A stretch of 12,826 bases of DNA from Opitutia bacterium UBA6410 (GCA_002437405.1 DJPO01000116.1:1-12826), one strand, 5' to 3'; counted from the stretch's first letter, positions 1 to 6,394 are shown. A program made the numbers and translations. Notes: a model not told the origin generated them from the letters alone.

Positions 1-60
1 CTTGCGCCCGCCGTATCAACGGTGATTTCACGCGCCCAAAAAAAAACTCCCGCACTGGAA
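1..60 (-). terminator. possible weak terminator after the metalloprotease gene
   Basis: The 60 bases downstream of the minus-strand metalloprotease gene hold no gene. Read on the minus strand, a short possible stem (TTCC pairing with GGGA near 47-60) is followed by nine T (A-run at 38-46 on the plus strand), a minimal intrinsic-terminator layout. A separate small inverted repeat, CCGT-ATCA-ACGG, lies at 11-22. The stem is weak, so the call is tentative. Confidence 0.25.
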
Positions 61-774
61 CTACCCTACACTTATTATTTGGGTGTGGGTTTTTAGTTGG
101 GCGTCTCTTCGGCGCGCTTGAGGGTATAACCTGTTTAGGAAAATCCAGAACTCAGTCGAGTGGTTCATAAAACGCACATGCGCCAACTCGTGAAAATATA
201 TATACTTGCGTAATTCGATTGGCAGCAGCATTATCCTCCAGTTGAACGAAAGCCCTCCTGTCGACGATCTCGACGCCCATCTTCCTTTTTGGTCGCGCAC
301 CGAAATCTTCGAAAATCCAAGTCCCACTTGCTCGGAAATTTTTTTAATTTCGCGCCCTATTTCGCCCCTCGCAAAATCCTTGAAAAGCTTTTCAACCGAC
401 TCTTTTTTTGCGCCGTCTTCGTAGACTATCCCGAGCTCCGTTTTCGTTCGGACGAAAAAACCGCTTGCGCTTGTCGGTTTTAGCCAAACTTGCAAGTTGC
501 TTTCCTCAAGCTCTATTTTCGGATTCTTTTCGAGATATTCCCATAGGGGAGTCGGCGCGACAGCCTTTTGCAATGCGCCCGCGAGCCAGTCCAAATTTGC
601 GCGCACAAAATCCATTGCCTCGGCAATCGGGGCTAGGGCGGGCTTTGTCAGAACCGCCGAAGTCGGCGAATCCGCCCACATTTTGAAGTTGCGCGAACTG
701 GCGACGCTCTTGATTCTTATGCGCACGCGCCCGATTGGCGGACATTCGATTTCCCCGATTGTCTCCCGCGGCAT
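61..774 (-). CDS. YgjP-type (DUF45/WLM-like) zinc metalloprotease
   Basis: A 237-residue protein, probably a cytoplasmic zinc-dependent metallopeptidase of the YgjP/DUF45 family. The zinc site HELAH is at residues 195-199, followed by the family's third ligand in an Asn-His-Ser element (His205) and a Phe-Trp pair. Ahead of it lies the usual block (around 163-186, RWASRSSTGG then FNWR and MLLP), which matches the family pattern W-x-S-C/R-S...NWR. The canonical Cys of that block is Arg here. The ATG at 774 is 15 bp after the mazG stop, with a weak purine-rich AGAAGAG stretch before it, so the two genes are probably cotranscribed. No signal peptide or membrane segment is seen. The physiological substrate of the family is not well established; assignment is by motif only. 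Confidence 0.85.
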   Translation of the reverse strand: MPRETIGEIECPPIGRVRIRIKSVASSRNFKMWADSPTSAVLTKPALAPIAEAMDFVRANLDWLAGALQKAVAPTPLWEYLEKNPKIELEESNLQVWLKPTSASGFFVRTKTELGIVYEDGAKKESVEKLFKDFARGEIGREIKKISEQVGLGFSKISVRDQKGRWASRSSTGGLSFNWRIMLLPIELRKYIYFHELAHVRFMNHSTEFWIFLNRLYPQARRRDAQLKTHTQIISVG

Positions 775-789
775 ATTTTTTCTCTTCTT

Positions 790-1425
790 TTATTTTTCGG
801 CGGCGGAGTTTTCCGAAATGCGTCTGATTTCCGCGATGTAGTCGCGCAATGCGCCCTCGGGCTCGATTTTTGCCGCCGCCGCCTTGCGGACGGTTTCGAA
901 AAGTTCGCGTCCGATTTTCAGCGATTCGGGGCAGTTCTTTGCGGCGGTGTCGAGAATTTGCGCGTCGCCCTTTTTGGCGATGTCGAGCGCATAGCGCAAC
1001 GCCGAAAGCTGCGGCGGGATTCCGTCGAAAAGCCCGCCGACTACGCGTTTTTTGTGTTCCTGCGCCTTGACTTTCTTCCAGATGTCGAGCACGGCGTCGG
1101 TGTTTTCCGCTTTTTGTTCGCCGAAGACATGGGGGTGGCGGCGGACGAGTTTGTCGGCAAGCTCCGCGGCGACGTCGTCGAAGTCGAACCGTCCCTCTTC
1201 GTTTGCGATTTCGCAGTGCAGGAGCACGTGCATTAGTACGTCTCCGAGTTCTTCGCGCATTTCGGCGGTATCGTCGTCGTCGATTGCCTCGAGCAGCTCG
1301 GCGCACTCTTCGACCAGATGTCCGCGAACCGATTTGTGTGTTTGTTCCCTGTCCCACGGGCAGCCGTCGGGCGCGCGCAGGCGTTTGATAATTTTCAGTA
1401 AACTGTTAATCGGTTTTTCTTCCAT
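790..1425 (-). CDS. mazG: MazG nucleoside triphosphate pyrophosphohydrolase
   Basis: A 211-residue all-alpha NTP pyrophosphohydrolase that hydrolyses (often non-canonical) NTPs to NMP and pyrophosphate, a house-cleaning enzyme of the cytoplasm. The family start LRAPDGCPWDREQTH is at residues 16-30. The Mg-binding acidic motifs are EECAE (39-43) and EELGD (58-62). The RRHPHVFG element (95-102) and the linker-plus-second-half region (KVKAQEHKK onward) are also present. It is somewhat shorter than the two-domain E. coli MazG (about 263 residues), and its C-terminal half is less conserved. It is the first gene of a likely operon with the metalloprotease. The ATG has no Shine-Dalgarno sequence, and the predicted -10 box ends only 9 nt upstream, so the mRNA may be leaderless or nearly so. 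Confidence 0.95.
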   Translation of the reverse strand: MEEKPINSLLKIIKRLRAPDGCPWDREQTHKSVRGHLVEECAELLEAIDDDDTAEMREELGDVLMHVLLHCEIANEEGRFDFDDVAAELADKLVRRHPHVFGEQKAENTDAVLDIWKKVKAQEHKKRVVGGLFDGIPPQLSALRYALDIAKKGDAQILDTAAKNCPESLKIGRELFETVRKAAAAKIEPEGALRDYIAEIRRISENSAAEK

Positions 1426-1434
1426 TTGTCTATT

Positions 1435-1462
1435 GATATACGGCGTATTTTTACAATATCAA
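1435..1462 (-). promoter_or_regulatory. predicted sigma70-type promoter of mazG
   Basis: On the minus strand, TTGATA (1457-1462) and TATATC (1435-1440) are separated by 16 bp. The ATG of mazG at 1425 follows the -10 after only 9 nt, which would put the transcript start within about 1-3 nt of the start codon. The match to consensus is good but was found by eye. Confidence 0.5.
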
Positions 1463-1744
1463 GCATTATGAAAGCGAAAAATTTATTGTATTTGGCGATT
1501 TATGTATTCGCTCCGCTCGGTGTTGCGGGCGGAAATTTTCCCGATCTGCTGGTACATATGTCTTTTATCCATCATATTGTCAATACACACGTTATGCTGC
1601 ATTCTGATAAGACAATATTGCAGTGTAAGTTATCGCAATATTTTAGGCGACGATTCTTCCATTTGTTTCTTGGGTGTTCCCCAAATTGATTTGATCCCCC
1701 TCAAAACTACCCCTTTTAGGCTACGGAATTTTTAATTTTTTTAC

Positions 1745-1771
1745 TTGACACCGGGGGGGGGGGGGTAATGT
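1745..1771 (+). promoter_or_regulatory. promoter of the surface protein, with a poly-G spacer
   Basis: A perfect -35 hexamer TTGACA (1745-1750) is preceded by a T-rich tract. It is separated by 15 bp (CC plus 13 G) from a weak -10 candidate TAATGT (1766-1771). The ATG of the downstream gene starts at 1778, 6 nt after the -10, so transcription would begin at about the A of the ATG and the message would be leaderless. A 15-bp spacer is shorter than the 17-bp optimum, so gaining two G would give the optimal distance. The -35 is convincing; the -10 is inferred mainly from position. Confidence 0.55.
1753..1765 (+). repeat. homopolymeric G tract (13 G), candidate phase-variation tract
   Basis: Thirteen consecutive G form nearly all of the -35/-10 spacer of the surface-protein promoter. 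Long G or C runs expand and contract by slipped-strand mispairing; in several host-associated bacteria such tracts between promoter boxes switch surface-protein expression. The count may also be affected by sequencing or consensus error. Confidence 0.9.
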
Positions 1772-1777
1772 GGGCGA

Positions 1778-3472
1778 ATGAAAACTTTATCAGGCTGTTC
1801 TGCGTTTTTATCTTTAATAATATTAAGCGCTAATTTTTCCCCCGTAAGTGGAGCTTCTGTCAATTCTACCCTTAATGGAACGGAATTAAAATCCTTGTAT
1901 ACCGAGACGCTTCGTTTTTTTGACGCAAATAATGTAATAGAAAATGTCTATTTCCCTGAAAATTCACGCATCGAGGTTGTTGAAGAATCTCAACAATCTA
2001 AATATCAAGAATTACATGCATTGTATTTTGCAAATTCGAAAACAAATAAATGTATTTTTGACGGATTGCAGATTTCTTTTAGAAAAAAAGTCGATTCAGA
2101 TACTGCTAGCTGGAATAGTCGCGCTATTTATTTTACAAGAGGAGCGATAACAAATTTTGCCTCTTTTAAAAATATTAAAATAGATGCATATACCGATGGA
2201 ACCGAAAATGGAAGACATTTTGGGTTGTTAAATTACGGAGATATCAAAGAGGCAAATTTTAATGGCGCTAAAATAATTTCAAATAGCGATAATACATATG
2301 AAAACAAATCAATCGGAAATGAGGGCGGAATAATTGAGAGTTCCTCTTTTTTCAATCTGGAGATAAATGCTCAGAATAAATGTAACTCCATAAATAATAA
2401 AGCGGCTATTCGGGCATATGCGGTTTTTTCAAGTGCTGGTGGCCCAGATAGTAATAATGTTAGAAGTGGAAGTATAAAAAATTCCTCTTTTGTTTCAAAT
2501 TTATATAATATATATGCGGAAAATAGTGGAGAATCGGAGGCTCGCGCATTTGGATTTGTTTGCGAAAGCATACATGCTGATAAAACATCGATTATAGAAA
2601 ATTGCGTATTTGATTCGTCTACATATAACATTGTAGCTAAAAACAGCTCTGTTAATGGTACTGCCACAGCTTACGGTATTTTAGTTTGGGAAAATGCCAA
2701 AATTTCTAATTCAAGTTTTAAGAATATGAAAATAGGAGCATATTCCATTGCGGATAATTCCGCAGCTCATATTCTTTATTTACAAGGGAATGCCAAAATT
2801 TCGAATTTGGATTTTCGCGGAACTTTAGTTTCCGATAAATTAAATCAGGAAACGGGGATGTGGGAAGATTATAGACTTTTTAGCAAGAAGGATATTGGGG
2901 CTTCAGGTTCATTGGAAATTGCGGCGAAAAATATAATTTTAGGGAACGGAAACGTTTTTAATGCCCAACTTGATTCGGAAGACGATTGTTTGCGTATAGA
3001 TGCATATGATAAAAACGAAATGTTGGGTGAGAATATTTCCGGAGCAATAATAGATTCCGATTTTGCTTTTAATGGAGGTTGTTTGGATATAATGAACAAA
3101 CGCAATAATATTGACGGCGCAACTCTAGCTGTCAACGGAGTTCTTGCGATAAATGGCGGAATTTTGTCCGTATATCTTTCGGAAGACTTCGATTATTTTT
3201 TGTGTAATGAGTTAAGCGTAATCCAAGCGGAAAATATATCTACGGTGCATTTTGACGATGTTAATATTTATTCTTCCGTCGGGACGGAAATTGATGCTTC
3301 AAAATGGGAATTAGTTGTAAAAAATAACTCCGTAATTATTAGTTTTATCCCCGAAGCAATGAATTATGCGTTGCTTCTTGGGATATGTTGCCTTTTCTCC
3401 GTTATTGTTCAGAGAATTTATTGCCACAGAAATTGTTGCGGAGAAAGCGGGGAAACGACTACCACTTGTTGA
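1778..3472 (+). CDS. exported beta-helix-like surface protein with PEP-CTERM-like anchor
   Basis: A 564-residue predicted surface protein of unknown function. An N-terminal signal peptide (residues 1 to about 26, ending near VSGA) is followed by repeated units of about 35-45 residues between roughly 125 and 345. Each carries an element such as IxNSSFxNxxI followed by Asn/Ser-rich and Ala/Tyr-rich strands, which suggests a right-handed parallel beta-helix. The C-terminus has Pro-Glu-Ala at 525-527, a hydrophobic segment (about 529-544) and Gln-Arg. This resembles a PEP-CTERM exosortase sorting signal, with PEA instead of PEP. An unusual Cys-rich, Thr-rich tail of about 18 residues follows (CHRNCC...TTTTC). 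The gene is visibly far more A+T-rich than its neighbours. No Shine-Dalgarno sequence precedes the ATG. The 3' end overlaps the convergent nitroreductase by 14 bp. No exosortase gene is in the window. Calls of signal peptide and anchor are good; adhesion or matrix roles would be guesses. Confidence 0.8.
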   Translation: MKTLSGCSAFLSLIILSANFSPVSGASVNSTLNGTELKSLYTETLRFFDANNVIENVYFPENSRIEVVEESQQSKYQELHALYFANSKTNKCIFDGLQISFRKKVDSDTASWNSRAIYFTRGAITNFASFKNIKIDAYTDGTENGRHFGLLNYGDIKEANFNGAKIISNSDNTYENKSIGNEGGIIESSSFFNLEINAQNKCNSINNKAAIRAYAVFSSAGGPDSNNVRSGSIKNSSFVSNLYNIYAENSGESEARAFGFVCESIHADKTSIIENCVFDSSTYNIVAKNSSVNGTATAYGILVWENAKISNSSFKNMKIGAYSIADNSAAHILYLQGNAKISNLDFRGTLVSDKLNQETGMWEDYRLFSKKDIGASGSLEIAAKNIILGNGNVFNAQLDSEDDCLRIDAYDKNEMLGENISGAIIDSDFAFNGGCLDIMNKRNNIDGATLAVNGVLAINGGILSVYLSEDFDYFLCNELSVIQAENISTVHFDDVNIYSSVGTEIDASKWELVVKNNSVIISFIPEAMNYALLLGICCLFSVIVQRIYCHRNCCGESGETTTTC

Positions 3473-3983
3473 AGTGGATTTTTTGCTTTTTGAATCTTTG
3501 CGGGTCGGGGGCGGGCGTTTCCGCTCCGTAGCCCAAGATTACCAGTGCCATCGGCTCGATGTTTTCGGGCAAATTGAAGTATTTTTTGAAGCCCGCGATG
3601 CGCGTCTTTTCGGGGGCGATGCCGCACCAGCAGGTGTCCAGCCCGAGTTCCTTTGCGCGCAGCAAAAGGTTTTGGGTGGCGGCGGAGCAGTCGTATTGGT
3701 AGTAGCCGCCTTCGGGGATTTTGAACTGGGCGTCGAGGTCGCCGCAGACGATTATCGCCGTCCCCGCGTCTTTGAGAGACTCGCAGTACGGGTGGATTTT
3801 CATTATGTCGGCGACGGTTTTTTCGTCGTCGGCAACGATGAATTCCCACGGTTCTTTGCCCATTGCAGTTGGCGCGTGCATCGCCGCGTCGAGTATGTCG
3901 AGGATTTGCTCCCTGCTTGCGCGGCGCGTGTTGTCGTATGCGCGTATCGAGCGGCGGGTGAAAATTGCGCTGTTTTTGTCCAT
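3459..3983 (-). CDS. nitroreductase-family FMN-dependent oxidoreductase
   Basis: A 174-residue protein of the nitroreductase superfamily, soluble FMN enzymes using NAD(P)H to reduce nitro compounds, quinones or flavins. Visible family features are the N-terminal RRSIR (10-14) that binds the FMN phosphate, the HAPTAMGKEPWEFIV segment (36-50), the helix DCSAATQNLLLRAKELGLDTCW (98-119) and the GYGAE element (151-155) in the C-terminal FMN region. The length is typical of the short single-domain forms. The start is set at the ATG at 3983, which has an AAAGG stretch 7 nt upstream, rather than the TTG one codon earlier. It lies 18 bp after namZ on the same strand, so the two are probably cotranscribed. 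The natural substrate is unknown; no link to peptidoglycan is evident beyond position. Confidence 0.9.
   Translation of the reverse strand: MDKNSAIFTRRSIRAYDNTRRASREQILDILDAAMHAPTAMGKEPWEFIVADDEKTVADIMKIHPYCESLKDAGTAIIVCGDLDAQFKIPEGGYYQYDCSAATQNLLLRAKELGLDTCWCGIAPEKTRIAGFKKYFNLPENIEPMALVILGYGAETPAPDPQRFKKQKIHFNKW
3462..3484 (+). terminator. rho-independent terminator overlapping the stop codon
   Basis: Stem CCACTT (3462-3467), loop GTTG, stem AAGTGG (3472-3477), then A and six T, with further T shortly after. The TGA stop of the surface gene (3470-3472) lies in the loop and descending arm, and the TAG stop of the convergent nitroreductase (3459-3461) abuts the stem. The 6-bp stem is modest but the U-tract is good for plus-strand termination. 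Confidence 0.6.
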
Positions 3984-4001
3984 CAATAAGCCTTTCTTTT
4001 T

Positions 4002-5270
4002 TTATCTGTATAAGTGAAATTTTTTCGAGCTTTCGCGGAACGCGTCGGCTTGGCGTTTCCATTTTGCGACAAATTTCGCGACATTCGCGTTCCGCCCCTT
4101 TGTCGTGATTTCCCTCCACCACTCCGCCGAGCCCGTGTGCTTGTTGAAGAGCGACTCCTGCGAATTCGTCGCCCGCGTGAACGCGCTCCAGTCGCCCCAC
4201 GCGCAGGCGAGCCGCATCATGTGGAAATTCAGTTCGGTGAGGTTTAGCGAATTCCAGTCGGTAACCAGAACGTAGACGCCCTCGATTTTCGCGCCCTTTG
4301 CGTTTTTTGCGACGGCGCGTTTGTAGGACAGTCCGCGGATTTGGCACTGCCGTAGCGCGGTTTCGACCTGCTCTGCGGTTTTGCCTTTGTAGGTGATGAA
4401 GCGGAATGGGTATTGAGTGCCGTATCCGTGCTGGAAGCTCCCGAGCTGGCAGCCCAGCCCCGTCATCGGGTATCCGATTGCGGCGGCGGCGGTCGGGACT
4501 GCGGGGCTTGTTTTGACCCATCTAAGCCCCGTGTCGTCCCAGCGCATCGAGCGGTGCCAGCCGCGCATGGGCACGACTACCAGTTTCCCGTTGCGCTGTT
4601 GCTTTGAAGTGATTTCCATCGCGCCTTTTGTACCTTTTGCGAACTTGGCGAGCTCGCCGATAGTCAGCCCGTGGACGTACGGCACTTGGAACATTCCGAC
4701 GTAGCTTTTGAACTGAATGTCGAGCATCGGGCCGTCCGCCTTCAGACCTCCGAGTGGATTCGGGCGGTCGAGCACAACCACCGTCTTGCCGTTTTCGAAG
4801 CACGCCTCCATAGCCCTTAGCATACAGCTTATGTAGGTGTACGAGCGCGCCCCGACGTCCTGCAAATCGATCACGAGCACGTCGATTTTCTTCAGCATTT
4901 CGGGGGTCGGCTTGCGGTACTTGCCGTATAGCGAGTAGACGGGCAGCCCCGTGCGGCGGTCGATTTTGTCGAGCACGGGCACGTCCGCCTTTTCGTCGCC
5001 GTAAATGCCGTGCTCGGGGCCGAATAGGGCGACGAGGTTGACATTGCGGGCGCGTCGGAGAATGTCGACGGTGCTTATTCCGTATCGGTTGACGCCCGCG
5101 GGGTGGGTGAGCAGCCCTACGCGCTTGCCGGCAATCGGGGCGAAGTTTTGGGACTCGAGCACGTCGATACCGAGCATTACTTTTGGTTTTGCCGCCCACG
5201 CGCAGTTTGCGGAAAGCGGGAGCAGTGCGGGCAGTAGCGCGCACAAAATTGTCGAAAGGATTTTTTTCAT
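4002..5270 (-). CDS. exported NamZ-like exo-beta-N-acetylmuramidase (DUF1343)
   Basis: A 422-residue exported protein of the DUF1343/NamZ family, whose characterised member removes terminal N-acetylmuramic acid from peptidoglycan fragments. The signal peptide is residues 1 to about 26 (MKKILSTILCALLPALLPLS then ANCAWA), with no lipobox. Conserved motifs are GLLTHPAGVNR (52-62), GPEHGIYGDEKADVP (84-98, with the conserved Glu/His), DLQDVGARSYTY (135-146) and LDRPNPLGG (167-175). The loop that in typical members reads like EGTN-SEGRGTTRPFE is altered here to CQLGSFQHGYGTQYPF (274-289), so substrate use may differ. The ATG at 5270 is chosen because it begins the signal peptide; the open frame continues upstream to 5528 but without coding character. 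There is no clear Shine-Dalgarno sequence. A nitroreductase follows 18 bp downstream. Confidence 0.88.
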   Translation of the reverse strand: MKKILSTILCALLPALLPLSANCAWAAKPKVMLGIDVLESQNFAPIAGKRVGLLTHPAGVNRYGISTVDILRRARNVNLVALFGPEHGIYGDEKADVPVLDKIDRRTGLPVYSLYGKYRKPTPEMLKKIDVLVIDLQDVGARSYTYISCMLRAMEACFENGKTVVVLDRPNPLGGLKADGPMLDIQFKSYVGMFQVPYVHGLTIGELAKFAKGTKGAMEITSKQQRNGKLVVVPMRGWHRSMRWDDTGLRWVKTSPAVPTAAAAIGYPMTGLGCQLGSFQHGYGTQYPFRFITYKGKTAEQVETALRQCQIRGLSYKRAVAKNAKGAKIEGVYVLVTDWNSLNLTELNFHMMRLACAWGDWSAFTRATNSQESLFNKHTGSAEWWREITTKGRNANVAKFVAKWKRQADAFRESSKKFHLYR

Positions 5271-5290
5271 TGGAAAGTCTATTGCTACGG

Positions 5291-5319
5291 ATAATTGCGG
5301 ATTTTTGCGCCTCTTGCAA
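5291..5319 (-). promoter_or_regulatory. weak candidate promoter of the namZ-like gene
   Basis: On the minus strand, TTGCAA (5314-5319) and AATTAT (5291-5296) are separated by 17 bp, each matching 4 of 6 consensus bases, 20 nt before the ATG at 5270. Such matches occur by chance in this A+T-richer stretch, so support is limited. Confidence 0.3.
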
Positions 5320-5590
5320 TAAATATTGGCGCAATTTGCGCGGGCGGCGGGCGACCATTTTGTCGCGGGTGTGTCAAAAAGGCACAATTTTGTCGCGCGC
5401 GGCTTGTCGGGGCGGCGGGCGGCTTGTTTTGCAAGTAGTTGGGAGTGCGCGCAATGGCGCAAAAATTCACCCGACCTAACTTTTGGCACGAAATCTGTTA
5501 GCAATAGTGTGCGTAAAAAAAACGGCAAAAAACTTCAAAATTTATAGAATAAATATCGGATAAACCTGTCTAAGATATTAGCAGAAAAAC

Positions 5591-5607
5591 GGAGGGGGTT
5601 AAAACCC
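5591..5607 (+). promoter_or_regulatory. distant Shine-Dalgarno with intervening hairpin, sigma-factor gene
   Basis: GGAGG (5591-5595) lies 20 nt before the ATG at 5616, too far for normal initiation. Directly after it, GGGT (5596-5599) can pair with ACCC (5604-5607) around a TAAA loop. Folding this hairpin would leave 8 nt (5608-5615) between the Shine-Dalgarno base and the ATG. Alternatively the hairpin partly hides the G-rich site. No closer in-frame start codon exists. Confidence 0.45.
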
Positions 5608-5615
5608 GAACGACA

Positions 5616-6353
5616 ATGATAGGAATAAAGGAAAGTAAAGAAACACTGGATTCGCGCCAAAAGGCTCTTTTCGTGAAGTATTATCCTGTCGTGGCGAAAA
5701 TCGTGAATTCGATGAAGTCGAAGTTGCCGAACTACGCCGATGTGGACGAGCTCCATTCGGCGGGCGTGTCGGGACTCGCCGACGCGGTGCGCAGGTTCGA
5801 CCCTTCGCGCGAGGGCAGCTTCGGCGGATACATTGCAACGCGCGTTCGCGGGGCGATTATCGACGAGCTTAGGAATCTCGACTACATGTCGCGCTCGGCT
5901 CGAAGCGATGCCAAGAATCTCGAAAAGCTACGCGGCGAGCTCGAGCAGAAGCTCGGGCGCGAACCCACCAACGCGGAATTGCGCGGCAGGCTCGGCGTAT
6001 CCGAAAAACAGTTCGACAAAATTCTCAGACGCACCCAGTCGTACTCTTTCATATCGCTGAACAATTCGCCCGAGAGCGACGACGGGAACACCCCGACTTT
6101 CGCGGAATCGATTGCCGACGAAAACGCGGAAACCGCCGTCGAATCTGTCGAGCGCAGGGAGCTTGCCGAGGACGTGCGCAGGAATATCGCACTGCTGCCC
6201 GAACGTCAGAGAAGGGTAATCGAAAACTACTACTTCAAGGACAAAAAGCTCGGAGAAATCGCGCGGGAGTTCGGATTGACCGAAGCGCGTATCTGCCAAA
6301 TCCACGCACAGGCGTTGAATTCGCTGCGCCCGAAGCTCGACGCCCGCAACTAA
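5616..6353 (+). CDS. FliA/WhiG-type RNA polymerase sigma factor
   Basis: A 245-residue alternative sigma factor of the sigma-28 (FliA/WhiG) group, which directs RNA polymerase to a dedicated promoter set. Region 2 covers about 16-95, including the diagnostic FGGYIATRVRGAIIDELRNL (69-88) followed by the D-Y-M-S-R-S-A-R stretch for -10 recognition. Region 3 covers about 98-150, with LGREPTNAELRGRLGVSE (113-130). Region 4 covers about 190-240, with LPERQRRVIENYYF (194-207) and the helix-turn-helix LGEIAREFGLTEARICQIHA (212-231). Length fits the family. The ATG at 5616 keeps all of region 2. No flagellar or anti-sigma (FlgM) gene is nearby, so the regulon cannot be inferred; the group also serves non-flagellar roles such as development in actinomycetes. 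It is divergent from namZ and ends in a strong terminator. Confidence 0.9.
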   Translation: MIGIKESKETLDSRQKALFVKYYPVVAKIVNSMKSKLPNYADVDELHSAGVSGLADAVRRFDPSREGSFGGYIATRVRGAIIDELRNLDYMSRSARSDAKNLEKLRGELEQKLGREPTNAELRGRLGVSEKQFDKILRRTQSYSFISLNNSPESDDGNTPTFAESIADENAETAVESVERRELAEDVRRNIALLPERQRRVIENYYFKDKKLGEIAREFGLTEARICQIHAQALNSLRPKLDARN

Positions 6354-6394
6354 CGCGGTTGGCGCGCGGCTTCAAAACAAACGGCTTTAAAACG

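Larger units (their letters stand above)
1426..1777. other. A+T-rich intergenic region with a doubtful small ORF
   Basis: This 352-bp gap between divergent mazG and the surface protein holds both promoters. A plus-strand reading frame from the ATG at 1468 to 1689 encodes 73 residues. It begins like a signal peptide (MKAKNLLYLAIYVFAPLGVAGG) but continues into unremarkable sequence and has no Shine-Dalgarno sequence. It could be a remnant of an exported-protein gene or chance. Small inverted repeats occur: ATATTGTC 1574-1581 with GACAATAT 1611-1618, and AATATTGC 1614-1621 with GCAATATT 1635-1642. Both are A+T-rich and of doubtful meaning. The last 50 bp become T-rich just before the -35 box, like an UP element. 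Confidence 0.4.
5271..5615. other. intergenic region between divergent namZ-like and sigma-factor genes, with short direct repeats
   Basis: This 345-bp gap holds no gene. The 11-bp sequence ATTTTGTCGCG occurs twice, at 5357-5367 and 5387-5397, 30 bp apart. A GGGCGGCGGGCG-like string is found near 5342-5353 and again near 5410-5422, and GGCTTGT also occurs twice nearby. Between the 11-mers lies TGTG...CACA. The period of about three helical turns would suit two bound copies of a regulator, but no known operator is recognised. The 100 bp before the sigma gene are A+T-rich and probably contain its promoter, for which no clear -35/-10 pair was found. Confidence 0.45.

Noticed and set aside
506..1357. 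283-codon minus-strand frame across mazG and the metalloprotease
   Set aside because: Alternative frame of two well-supported genes; strongly Arg-rich with no recognisable domain.
1753..1765. G-run as a strong ribosome binding site
   Set aside because: The run is not AGGAGG-like and is better explained as promoter spacer, since it sits exactly between a perfect -35 and a -10-like box.
3984..3986. TTG start one codon upstream for the nitroreductase
   Set aside because: The ATG at 3983 is adjacent, is the stronger codon and has a suitable AAAGG 7 nt upstream.
3418..4521. 367-codon minus-strand frame across the nitroreductase and namZ
   Set aside because: Arg-rich shadow of the real genes in a different frame.
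5271..5528. N-terminal extension of the NamZ-like protein to 5528
   Set aside because: The signal peptide begins at 5270; the upstream translation has no secreted or domain character.
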